NCBI GenBank assembly: GCA_027488935.1
Contig: JAIYAP010000086.1
Coordinates: forward strand, 1-59,005
From: Saprospiraceae bacterium
GTDB taxonomy: Bacteria > Bacteroidota > Bacteroidia > Chitinophagales > Saprospiraceae
DNA length: 59,005 bases
Direction of reading: 5' to 3'
In this document: positions 51,517 through 59,005 of the stretch, one piece after another
Numbering within the stretch: position 1 is the stretch's first letter
How the letters are laid out: each line of letters opens with the position of its first letter
Made by a program: the position numbers and the translations under genes
The notes under the pieces: generated by a model
Seen by the model: only the letters and a program-made list of their open reading frames with translations
Database searches by the model: none
Told to the model about the DNA's origin: nothing

Positions 51517-53133
51517 ATGAAAGCCATGTTTCCCTTTATTTTAGTTGGTATTGCCCTTTTAAGTTCGTCTCCACTCGCAGCACAACGGGAGCAGAAACAG
51601 CCCAGTGCCGAATTGCGGGGCGCCTGGATTGCCACCGTTGCAAACATTGACTGGCCCTCCGAACCGGGTTTATCGCCCGAGCAGCAGCGCATTCAGTTCG
51701 ACAGTATTTTGGATGTGCTCAAAGCGATGAACATGAACGCCGTGTTTGTGCAGGTTCGTCCGGCGGGCGATGCCTTTTACAACTCACCCAATGTACCCTG
51801 GAGTAAATATTTAAGTGGGGAGCAAGGCGTTGCGCCAGAGCCTTTGTACGACCCGATGGAGTATATGATCAAGGCTGCACACGATCGCCGCATGGAGTTT
51901 CATGCCTGGTTAAACCCCTATCGCGCTACATTTGATTTAGACACAGCCGCCCTTTCGCCTTTGCATCCATTGCGCGCGTTGCCCGACGAAAACAAAGCAG
52001 AATGGTTTTTTCGGTATGGCCGCCGGTATTATTTTAACCCGGCCAGTGCCAAAGTGCGGCAGTATTTGAACAATGTAGTCAAAGACATTGTGGTGCGGTA
52101 TGATGTAGATGGCATTCATTTCGATGATTATTTTTATCCGTATAAGGAAAACGGCGAAGAATTAGAAGATTACAACGATTTTGCCCGCAATCCCAGAAAA
52201 TTCAATACCATAGAAGACTGGCGCCGCGACAATGTGAACCGTTTGATCCAGGATGTATCCACTACAATTAAAAAAATAAAGCCTTATGTGCGTTTTGGCA
52301 TTGGTCCATTCGGGGTGTGGCGCAACAAAGACCGCGACCCGATCAATGGTTCGGATACCCGCGCGGGCATCATGAGTTACGACGATTTGTATGCTGATGT
52401 ATTGTTATGGCTTAAAAACAACTGGATCGATTATGTAGCGCCCCAGATTTACTGGAGCATTGGATTTCCGCCCGCCGATTATGAAGTGCTGGTAGATTGG
52501 TGGAGTCAGCATACTTATGGGAAGCAATTATATATTGGCCATGCGGCTTACAAAATTGCCAACAACAATATTGATGAAAACTGGAATGAGCCAGATCAGA
52601 TCAATAAACAAATAACGCTCAACCGCGACAATCCGAACGTGCAGGGCAGCATTTTCTTTTCCGTTACTTCTTTGTTGAATAATCCTTTGGGCATACAGGA
52701 CACGCTGATTACCAACCAGTACCGCACCCAGGCATTGCACCCGGGCATGGAATATTTATCGACCGTATTGCCTGCTGCGCCGCAAATTTGCAAGATAAAA
52801 GGCACCGAAAGCACCGTAAAAATTGCCTGGAATGTGTGTGATGTGCTGAATGGCGCGGAAATGCCTTATTACTATGCCGTTTACCGCTTTGAGGGGGAAA
52901 AAGTGGGCGATTTCAAAGACCCCAGGCATTTGGTGTACATCAGTCCGTACAACGATGAAAAATGGATATTTGAAGACCAAACAGTGGTGGAAGGCGAGTA
53001 TTACACCTATGTGGTATCGGGTTTCAATCGGGTAAATATGGAAAGTTTCAGCAGCGCGCCGGTGTTTATCAAAAAGACCAAAAGCGGGGCCAAGAAAAAG
53101 CGGAAGGTGTGGGGGTATTTGTTCCGGGCTTAG
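51517..53133 (+). CDS. Exported GHL10-type glycoside hydrolase-like protein
   Basis: Signal peptide (MKAMFPFILVGIALLSSSPLAAQ) from ATG 51517; the longer frame to 51349 lacks signal character and runs into the lpxD start. Then the GHL10 (formerly DUF187) pattern: ELRGAWIATVANIDWPSEPGL, MNAVFVQVRPAGDAFYNS, FHAWLNPYRA, VDGIHFDDYFYPY, FGIGPFGVWRNKD, WIDYVAPQIYWSIGFPPADYEVLVDWW. The C-terminal 120 residues are fibronectin-like (IAWNVCDVL, YVVSGFN). The family is a clan of barrel hydrolases, probably acting on peptidoglycan or surface polysaccharide. Expected in the periplasm or outer membrane, without a T9SS tail. Confidence 0.9.
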   Translation: MKAMFPFILVGIALLSSSPLAAQREQKQPSAELRGAWIATVANIDWPSEPGLSPEQQRIQFDSILDVLKAMNMNAVFVQVRPAGDAFYNSPNVPWSKYLSGEQGVAPEPLYDPMEYMIKAAHDRRMEFHAWLNPYRATFDLDTAALSPLHPLRALPDENKAEWFFRYGRRYYFNPASAKVRQYLNNVVKDIVVRYDVDGIHFDDYFYPYKENGEELEDYNDFARNPRKFNTIEDWRRDNVNRLIQDVSTTIKKIKPYVRFGIGPFGVWRNKDRDPINGSDTRAGIMSYDDLYADVLLWLKNNWIDYVAPQIYWSIGFPPADYEVLVDWWSQHTYGKQLYIGHAAYKIANNNIDENWNEPDQINKQITLNRDNPNVQGSIFFSVTSLLNNPLGIQDTLITNQYRTQALHPGMEYLSTVLPAAPQICKIKGTESTVKIAWNVCDVLNGAEMPYYYAVYRFEGEKVGDFKDPRHLVYISPYNDEKWIFEDQTVVEGEYYTYVVSGFNRVNMESFSSAPVFIKKTKSGAKKKRKVWGYLFRA

Positions 53134-53198
53134 TGGGGGGGACCACGGATTTCAGGGATTTACACGGATTCCTATATTTATTAAAAAACATACGTCAA

Positions 53199-53432
53199 TT
53201 GGTTTTAACTATTGATGAAGAGTGGTATGCTTTGCTGCTGCAATTCTTAAAAACGTTGGACTATGTTAAAATAACAGCAGCCGATGCAGAGCAGCGGGAA
53301 AATCTCTGGCAGCCTGGATTGAGCCAATTAGAATTACTTCAACAAAAAATAGATAGTCAAACCAGCATCTTATTTTCAAATATAAGGAATCCGGTAGCTT
53401 GGCAAAAGTTGCAACGGGATGATTGGTCGTAA
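53199..53432 (+). CDS. Small uncharacterised protein, possibly antitoxin-like or truncated
   Basis: The 77 residues LVLTIDEEWYALLLQFLKTLDYVKI and following look like real protein: a short helix-rich N-terminus with alternating hydrophobic and acidic residues, and an amphipathic end (QLELLQQKIDS). The shape recalls short antitoxin-like proteins in this phylum, with no toxin beside it. It has no ATG; the only in-frame candidate here is TTG 53199. The sequence before it (CCACGGATTTCAGGGATTTACACGGATTC) reads as a dispersed repeat rather than gene, so the true start may have been lost. Confidence 0.4.
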   Translation: MVLTIDEEWYALLLQFLKTLDYVKITAADAEQRENLWQPGLSQLELLQQKIDSQTSILFSNIRNPVAWQKLQRDDWS

Positions 53433-53583
53433 GTTAAAACAGTAAAAGGAGGTACTTGTAGCACCTAAAAAATCATCGAGGAATTACCAAAACCTACTGA
53501 TATTTTCCTTTCTATATCTAAAAACGTTGTATTCAACCTTCCCCCATCCAATCTGCCCGGATTGAAATTTGCACTTCTGTCCT

Positions 53584-53613
53584 TTTGTTGAAATGTCTAT
53601 AGGAATATCTTTG
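53584..53613 (+). promoter_or_regulatory. Promoter of the metzincin gene (TTTG-N18-TATCTTTG)
   Basis: -33 TTTG at 53584-53587, 18 nt, -7 TATCTTTG at 53606-53613, about 95 bp before the ATG at 53707. The 270-bp gap 53433-53706 holds nothing else that I can support. Confidence 0.6.
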
Positions 53614-53706
53614 TACTATTAATTTAATCTTCTTTAAATCCATATTTCACTCTCTGTTAAGTTATCATGAAGTCCAATTTCGGATGTATATAAACTATAT
53701 TTTTAC

Positions 53707-54090
53707 ATGAAACACAATTTTCCACTTTCCAGAAAAATTACTAAGGCGCTCTTACTATGGTGCCTTCTGATTCATTTAACCAATTTTACTGCCGCACAGC
53801 CTGGCTCAAATTGTTACCCAGGCACTGAAAACAACAATTTACCAGGATCATGTCCCTCTGCCAAAATAGATGCAGGTATGATGATAGATCAAGCGTTTGT
53901 AAATCAGTATAGTGACTTGAATGCGGCAAGGGAGGCAGCCACAAACATATTTAATAGCATGGCATCAAACTTGTCCAGTTTGTTGGCACAAGCAGGTTAT
54001 GCTGTGAATTTTAAAATAGTTCACTTCCCAACTGAAGTCGTACCAAATTCTTGGAATGCAACATCAAATCCAACCACAGGGATTATCTAA
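53707..54090 (+). pseudogene. Frameshifted N-terminal part of secreted metzincin
   Basis: Signal peptide (1-31, ending NFTAAQ) and the first part of a protease domain (MMIDQAFVNQYSDLNAAREAATNIFNSMASNLSS, then YAVNFKIVHFPTEVVPNSW). The frame stops at 54090 with TGII, while the following sequence continues without a break in the +1 frame as LSNIRSIWLIPARYC. The two parts together make one signal peptide plus metalloprotease. The shift lies between 54056 and about 54087. A sequencing indel, a recent mutation, or a programmed +1 shift would all explain it; no classical slippery site is seen. Base composition here is more AT-rich than in the neighbours. Confidence 0.7.
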
Positions 54091-57000
54091 TATACGAAGT
54101 ATATGGCTTATACCCGCCCGTTATTGCATCAAACAAGATGGGATTATTCTTTTGTCAGGGCAAAACCTAGGTTATAATGGCGTTCAAAATAATTCTTTTT
54201 TTTGTGAACCTGGTACTTTTGCAAATGCTCAAGTCACGATAATCAGAAATAAAATAAATGATCCGGTTGGCACCGGAAAATCCATGGCACATGAAATGAT
54301 GCATAACTTTGGGCTAGGTCATATTAATGACTTTAATAATCCTACGTCTTGTGCTCAAGAATGTAACTCTTCGTTTATACCTCTTATGTGTACTACTGCG
54401 GGAGGATATTCCTTCTCAACATGTGATTTAAAATGTATCAATCGGTTTTTTGATCAGACGAAATGCGAATGTTTAAAAACCGAAAGCCAATACCGTGCGC
54501 CTGATTATGTTTGCCCGGTTTCTTCAAACATCAGTTTCGACTTTAGTAATGATAATCCCAACCCTATTCGAAATTGTTTTTCTGGTAAAGATGAAATGAC
54601 CATAATGGTCAAACTAAAAAACAACGATCAAGCCACGTCTCGTAATATTCGTTTAAGACTAAATGATGACAGCAAGAACTATTTAGAACTAATACAACTG
54701 TCTAGTAGCTGTGTTGATCAAAATGGAAGAACTATTTGTTTCAATTCCGAATCTCTGATTCCAAATGGTGGAAAGGAGTTTAAAATACTAAAAATGGATG
54801 GATCCGAACAGTTTTTTGATTTAATGGCGAATGCAGAAATAAATGTTACGATTAAAGTCCGATACATTCGTGCAGATATACCAAACTTCCCCCTAAACTA
54901 CAAATTCTTTATCAGAGCATATAGTGGGACAATTGGTTCGCCCGGAACAACAGACTTTTTTATCCAGCCTTTTGTGGAAGTAGATGCAACTCCTTCAAAA
55001 AACTTCTCTGCTATTTATAATTCGGGTTTATGGCCAACTTCGTTGCCCATTTTTATTAAAGGAAATCTGGTTTTAGATAATGTTACCTCCCTACCCACGT
55101 ATGAACTTTCACAGCATAAAAACATTCTTTTCGCGCCTGGGGCTGGTATAGATATAGCGAATACGAAGACAATTATGAATCAAGTAAGTATGAGCGGTTG
55201 CAACCAAATGTGGGAAGGAGTTGAGACCCGAAGTGGTTCTGAACTTATTGTCGATCAATCAACCATCTCGGATGCACAAATTGGTCTATATTTTAGAACT
55301 ACATCAAAAGGTACCGTTACAGGAACTGTTTTTAACCGAAACAATTATGGTATATTTACAGAACCAATGAGTACGCAGGGTGGTGGAATACCTATTAATT
55401 TGATCGCTAACGGAAATAATTTTAAATGTTCCGAAACGCCTTTAAAGCCGCCATACAATGGTCAATCCCCAATACCCACAGAAAAAGGTTATGTTGGGCT
55501 GTATTTGAATGATATTCCTTCAATGGCAATTCAAAAAGATCAAAACGGGTGTTATAACGTTTTCAACAACCTTACGATGGGAATAATTGGCGTAAACAGT
55601 AACTTTAGTATCAATGATGCACTTTTTAGTGATATAACGTATCCGTTAAATGCTTACCAAGGTTACCCAACGGACCAGAATGGAAGCGCCGTGTATGCCA
55701 ATAATAGCCTTGTAAAGGTTACCGGCATGGGGTATACAACCACATCGCCTCAAAACTTTAAAAATTGTGATTATGGCGTACAAGCCATTAACAGCACTCT
55801 TCACGTGCAAAACAATAATATGCACAACGTGCGCACTGGTGTAGATATGTTTGGCGGTGTGAACAAATCTGTTAGTATCCTTGAAAACCGAATTGATGCC
55901 ACTTATATTGGTATAGGACTGTACTATAATTCTTTGCTAAATACTAATCATGGCGTATCTAACAATGTCATTACCATGTCGGGTTTAGATTATGCCACAG
56001 GTATCCTGGTGAGTGGAGGAAAAGGCCATCAGACTAATATAAATAATATTCGAGAGAATTTCATTACGATGAACAACGGTTCTGCTGGAATACGGGTAGA
56101 GGGTGCTGCTAAAAACAACCTTGTCAACAATACCATAAACCTCACCAATCCTGGAAATAACAGGTTTGGTATTACGTTGAATGGTTCACAAAACCTTTCC
56201 AGCAGTTGCAACAATATTATAGGTGCCAACGCTGCCAATGCTACGGGTATCCGGACAAATAGTACGTTTCAATCAACCATTGGTTGCAATAATATTTCAG
56301 GTACCGCAACTGCAATGAACTTTTCAGGAGATTGTTCGCTTTCAACCGTGCGCGGTAATACCGTACAAAATGCTTCTATTGGAATGCTATATGGCCTTAA
56401 TAATGGTGTGAGTTCGGTTTTGGTAGGAACACAAGTGCAAAGAGGGAATATTTGGGAAAACGGAACGTTAGGAGCAGGCGCAAAATATAATGGAAATGTT
56501 AACAGCCTGAGTCAAAATTTATATGTAGTTGATCCGGGTCAAGATTCGAGATTTCTTCCTGCTATAATTAACGGACCTCAAGACTGGTTTCAACTACAGT
56601 CATCAAATTCCTCCTATCGCTGCCAAATTGGGGGAGCAGATTGTCCCTTCCCGGTATTGGCAGTCGATGTTACAAAAGAAAATGATAAAGATCGTATTGC
56701 AACCGGCAATATATATGCGAGCAACTTTGAAAGTACCTTAAAGGCGCAGGCGCAAAAACATTTTTACACGTATTTAGCTGAAACTGGTTTGCCAAGTGGT
56801 TCAAGTAGCAACATCCAGCAGTTTTTCAACAACACCACAAGTTCGACCTACAAGAGTTTTGGTGATATGGATCTTGCGATCCGTAATATTTTCAGGATTG
56901 GTGGGCTTAATGACTCCATTTTAAGCATTTACGAAAGTCTTTTGGGTAGCAAGCTTACCCAATTGTCCGATCTGGATCGGCAACTTACACGTCCAGATCT

Positions 57001-57667
57001 TCTTTCTGGACAGCAAGCAACATTAAGGGCTCAAAGAGATTCCACTTTACAGGCAGCGCAGGTAATCAAGTCAAATTGGTTCAATTTAACCAAGAGCCTT
57101 GATCAAGCGCGTCAGAATGGTTTAACAGCACTGCTTTCACAAAACAATTCTTTAAGTGATGCCTCTACCTGGAATACAAATGAAAAGACTGTAAATGATA
57201 TTTTTTTAAATACAATGGGTATTGGTGTTTACCGATTCACAACCAGCCAACTAAGTAGTTTGCAAAGTGTTGCAACACAATGTCCTTTGTCCGGAGGAGA
57301 ATCTGTATATTGGGCAAGAACCATGCTGGAAGGTGTATTGGGCGTAACGACCTTATATGATGACGAAACACTTTGCCTACAGACCATTGATCGGCAAGAT
57401 TTGGAGCAACATGGCGACCATTTGGTTAGAATTTACCCCAACCCCAACTCAGGAAGTTTTACCCTATATTATCAACTTGAACAAAACCAGGGTACGCCGT
57501 TTTTATTGTACAACGCACTGGGTCAGGAAGTGTACCAAACGACACTTCCGGGAGATACGGGCAATATTGCCATGCAACTGGATCATTTAGCACCCGGTAT
57601 CTACTTTTATATAGTTCCCGCAGGTAACAAGCCCATTTCGGGTAGATTGATGATTGCAAATAAATAA
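54056..57667 (+). CDS. Metzincin protease / beta-helix protein with T9SS tail (lacks own signal peptide)
   Basis: The active site HEMMHNFGLGH at 79-89 is an exact HExxHxxGxxH metzincin zinc motif, with PLMC as a likely Met-turn. About residues 100-300 are beta-rich (LKNNDQATSRNIRLRLNDDSK), 300-830 form a right-handed parallel beta-helix (repeats such as GIYFNNNGIFTE-type turns, NNTISGTATAMNF, YGVQAINSTLHVQNNNMHNV), 830-1110 are helical, and 1120-1203 form a T9SS tail (RIYPNPNSGSFTLYY, LAPGIYFYIVPAG). The ATG at 54056 is not a natural beginning; the gene needs the upstream part for its signal peptide. It is meant to be a T9SS-secreted surface protease. Confidence 0.8.
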   Translation: MQHQIQPQGLSNIRSIWLIPARYCIKQDGIILLSGQNLGYNGVQNNSFFCEPGTFANAQVTIIRNKINDPVGTGKSMAHEMMHNFGLGHINDFNNPTSCAQECNSSFIPLMCTTAGGYSFSTCDLKCINRFFDQTKCECLKTESQYRAPDYVCPVSSNISFDFSNDNPNPIRNCFSGKDEMTIMVKLKNNDQATSRNIRLRLNDDSKNYLELIQLSSSCVDQNGRTICFNSESLIPNGGKEFKILKMDGSEQFFDLMANAEINVTIKVRYIRADIPNFPLNYKFFIRAYSGTIGSPGTTDFFIQPFVEVDATPSKNFSAIYNSGLWPTSLPIFIKGNLVLDNVTSLPTYELSQHKNILFAPGAGIDIANTKTIMNQVSMSGCNQMWEGVETRSGSELIVDQSTISDAQIGLYFRTTSKGTVTGTVFNRNNYGIFTEPMSTQGGGIPINLIANGNNFKCSETPLKPPYNGQSPIPTEKGYVGLYLNDIPSMAIQKDQNGCYNVFNNLTMGIIGVNSNFSINDALFSDITYPLNAYQGYPTDQNGSAVYANNSLVKVTGMGYTTTSPQNFKNCDYGVQAINSTLHVQNNNMHNVRTGVDMFGGVNKSVSILENRIDATYIGIGLYYNSLLNTNHGVSNNVITMSGLDYATGILVSGGKGHQTNINNIRENFITMNNGSAGIRVEGAAKNNLVNNTINLTNPGNNRFGITLNGSQNLSSSCNNIIGANAANATGIRTNSTFQSTIGCNNISGTATAMNFSGDCSLSTVRGNTVQNASIGMLYGLNNGVSSVLVGTQVQRGNIWENGTLGAGAKYNGNVNSLSQNLYVVDPGQDSRFLPAIINGPQDWFQLQSSNSSYRCQIGGADCPFPVLAVDVTKENDKDRIATGNIYASNFESTLKAQAQKHFYTYLAETGLPSGSSSNIQQFFNNTTSSTYKSFGDMDLAIRNIFRIGGLNDSILSIYESLLGSKLTQLSDLDRQLTRPDLLSGQQATLRAQRDSTLQAAQVIKSNWFNLTKSLDQARQNGLTALLSQNNSLSDASTWNTNEKTVNDIFLNTMGIGVYRFTTSQLSSLQSVATQCPLSGGESVYWARTMLEGVLGVTTLYDDETLCLQTIDRQDLEQHGDHLVRIYPNPNSGSFTLYYQLEQNQGTPFLLYNALGQEVYQTTLPGDTGNIAMQLDHLAPGIYFYIVPAGNKPISGRLMIANK

Positions 57668-57674
57668 TTCAAAT

Positions 57675-57708
57675 GTTAGGGCTGGATCTGTATAGGTCCA
57701 GCCCTAAC
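57675..57708 (+). terminator. Terminator after the metzincin gene
   Basis: GTTAGGGCTGGA (57675-57686) and TCCAGCCCTAAC (57697-57708) pair perfectly over 12 bp; a short T run follows. Confidence 0.8.
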
Positions 57709-57722
57709 CAATTTTAAATAAC

Positions 57723-59005
57723 ATGAAAAACTTCATATATATTTTTTTCATTACAATAGGTATCTCCCTACATGCACAAAAGCATGATTATGTATGGGTG
57801 GTTAGCATCGCTAATGAAACTAGCATCATTCCTTTCGGTAGTTCTACCTTAGATTTTAATTCAGTTCCAGTTAATGCTTATTTTCACCCACGAAAACTTA
57901 ATTTAGGGGGTTGTAGTGCCGGGATGAGCAATGCAAATGGAAAACTACTGTTTTACACTGATGGATGCCGAATCTGCAATGCACAAGATTCAATTATCGA
58001 AAATGGGGAAGGCCTAAATCCAGGTAGCTTATACAACCAATTTTGTGCCTTACCTTCGTTAACTGGTTATATCTCTGGTTTTCAAAGCACGATCATCTTA
58101 CCCCTCCCAGGTTCTGACCACGAGTATATACTCATACATACGGGAATAGAAAATATCCCGGATGCAACGGTTACCAAACTGTATTATTCTAAAATTGATA
58201 TGAGTTTAAACAATGGGAAAGGAAAGGTTACCGAAAAAAATGTTGTTATCTATGCTGGCCCCATGGGTTTTGCGGAAATGAGCGCGGTAAAACACGCAAA
58301 TGGTACCGATTGGTGGGTTATCAAACCAGCACCTTACAATAAAAACAGTTATTTTAAATTCCTGATTACCCAAAACGGGCCGTCTCAGCCTGAATTTCAG
58401 AACTTTACTTTTAATACCTTGACTTTCAGCACACAAAGTCAAACATGTTTCAGCCCGGATGGAAAAAAATTTATACGGTATAGAGGATCTGAGGGGGTGT
58501 ATATTTTTGATTTCGATCGACAAACTGGTCTATTATCTAATCCCGTTTTCATTGACCCACCGGAAATAACGATTCAATATGGTGGCTGTGCAGTATCCCC
58601 CAACAGTCGTTTTTTATACCTCAGCAACCTTACCGATTTGTATCAACTGGATCTTGAAGATGTGATGAATCCGGTATCCTTTCGGCATATCGCTACTTAT
58701 GATGGGTATATTGATAACCTTGCTGCCAATTTTGGGTATTGCCAACTTGCGCCCGACTGCCAAATCTATATATCGCCCGGCAATCCGAGCAAGGTTTACC
58801 ACATCATCCACCGCCCTGATGAACTGGGCGAAGCTTGTGATTTTGAGCAACATGCGCTGAAAATGGATGCTTACCAGGGTTCCATGGTACCTCCATACCC
58901 CAATTACCGCCTCGGCCCCAGCGGGATGGAAGGCTTGCCTTGTGCTCCTACTGTGTCTACTTTTGGTCCGCTCGTGGAGCAATCAAATCTTAGGGTTGCC
59001 CCCAA
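57723..59005 (+). CDS. Secreted beta-propeller-like protein, N-terminal part (cut by window edge)
   Basis: ATG 57723 opens a signal peptide (MKNFIYIFFITIGISLHAQ) and the frame runs off the right edge after about 427 residues. Repeated units such as GMSNANGKLLFYTDGCRI, FSPDGKKFIRYRG, IFDFDRQTGLLSNPVFI and AVSPNSRFLYLSNLTDLYQLDL are typical of the seven-bladed propeller in secreted Bacteroidota proteins that carry C-terminal PKD domains and a gliding-type tail (the rest is not visible). Propellers of this kind mediate binding rather than catalysis. The gene follows the metzincin gene closely and shares its AT-rich composition, so the two may have arrived or be expressed together. Confidence 0.8.
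   Translation, partial: MKNFIYIFFITIGISLHAQKHDYVWVVSIANETSIIPFGSSTLDFNSVPVNAYFHPRKLNLGGCSAGMSNANGKLLFYTDGCRICNAQDSIIENGEGLNPGSLYNQFCALPSLTGYISGFQSTIILPLPGSDHEYILIHTGIENIPDATVTKLYYSKIDMSLNNGKGKVTEKNVVIYAGPMGFAEMSAVKHANGTDWWVIKPAPYNKNSYFKFLITQNGPSQPEFQNFTFNTLTFSTQSQTCFSPDGKKFIRYRGSEGVYIFDFDRQTGLLSNPVFIDPPEITIQYGGCAVSPNSRFLYLSNLTDLYQLDLEDVMNPVSFRHIATYDGYIDNLAANFGYCQLAPDCQIYISPGNPSKVYHIIHRPDELGEACDFEQHALKMDAYQGSMVPPYPNYRLGPSGMEGLPCAPTVSTFGPLVEQSNLRVAP

Noticed and set aside
1-59005. CRISPR array, prophage or insertion sequence
   Set aside because: No series of regularly spaced repeats, no transposase, integrase or phage structural motif was recognised on either strand.

Overview
The window looks like chromosomal DNA of a free-living member of the Bacteroidota, most plausibly a Saprospirales/Chitinophagales-type organism; the exact order is inference. 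Evidence: gliding and type IX secretion (T9SS) proteins (GldJ, PorP/SprF, PorE-like, GldN-like), secreted proteins with T9SS C-terminal sorting domains, OmpA proteins with calcium-binding repeats, a MurF-alanine racemase fusion, and promoters of the Bacteroidota form TTTG-N17..23-TAnnTTTG. Shine-Dalgarno sequences are not obvious, as is usual in this phylum. I see no prophage, insertion sequence or CRISPR array.

Layout. 0-9.9 kb: a truncated flavin oxidoreductase, a GldN-like secreted protein, a potassium-channel-like membrane protein with a large extracytoplasmic domain, a PorE-like OmpA protein, a glycosyltransferase, two thioredoxin-fold proteins, a Nif3/zinc-ribbon pair and TatA. 9.9-13.2 kb: dnaB, interrupted in its Walker A motif by an intein whose homing endonuclease looks dead, followed by a cluster of DnaA boxes and an AT-rich tract that together look like a replication origin. 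13.2-23 kb: a coiled-coil protein, an NtrC-type regulator without a DNA-binding domain, a HEAT/cyclophilin protein, alanine dehydrogenase, TsaE, the MurF-Alr fusion and tRNA-Ile(CAU). 23-38 kb: housekeeping genes (ECF sigma, glutamate dehydrogenase, OmpA, IleS) mixed with small toxin-antitoxin-like modules, one intact PIN pair, one DUF433/DUF5615 pair, one orphan DUF433 and one pair whose toxin has lost its middle. 38-46 kb: a MoxR-DUF58-BatD-like-BatA operon, PorP/SprF, GldJ and a second, canonical MurF. 46-59 kb: secreted proteins (a putative clan-A glycosidase, a GHL10 hydrolase, a metzincin/beta-helix protein split by a frameshift, and a truncated beta-propeller protein) around queG and lpxD.

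How the parts fit: envelope biogenesis dominates (MurF twice, Alr, LpxD, OmpA proteins, TatA, T9SS parts and cargo). The most notable items are the candidate oriC beside an intein-bearing dnaB, the channel fused to a secreted sensor-like domain, the tandem duplication of the queG tail together with palindromes, and several decayed or catalytically altered proteins. All domain calls come from reading motifs; no database search was run.
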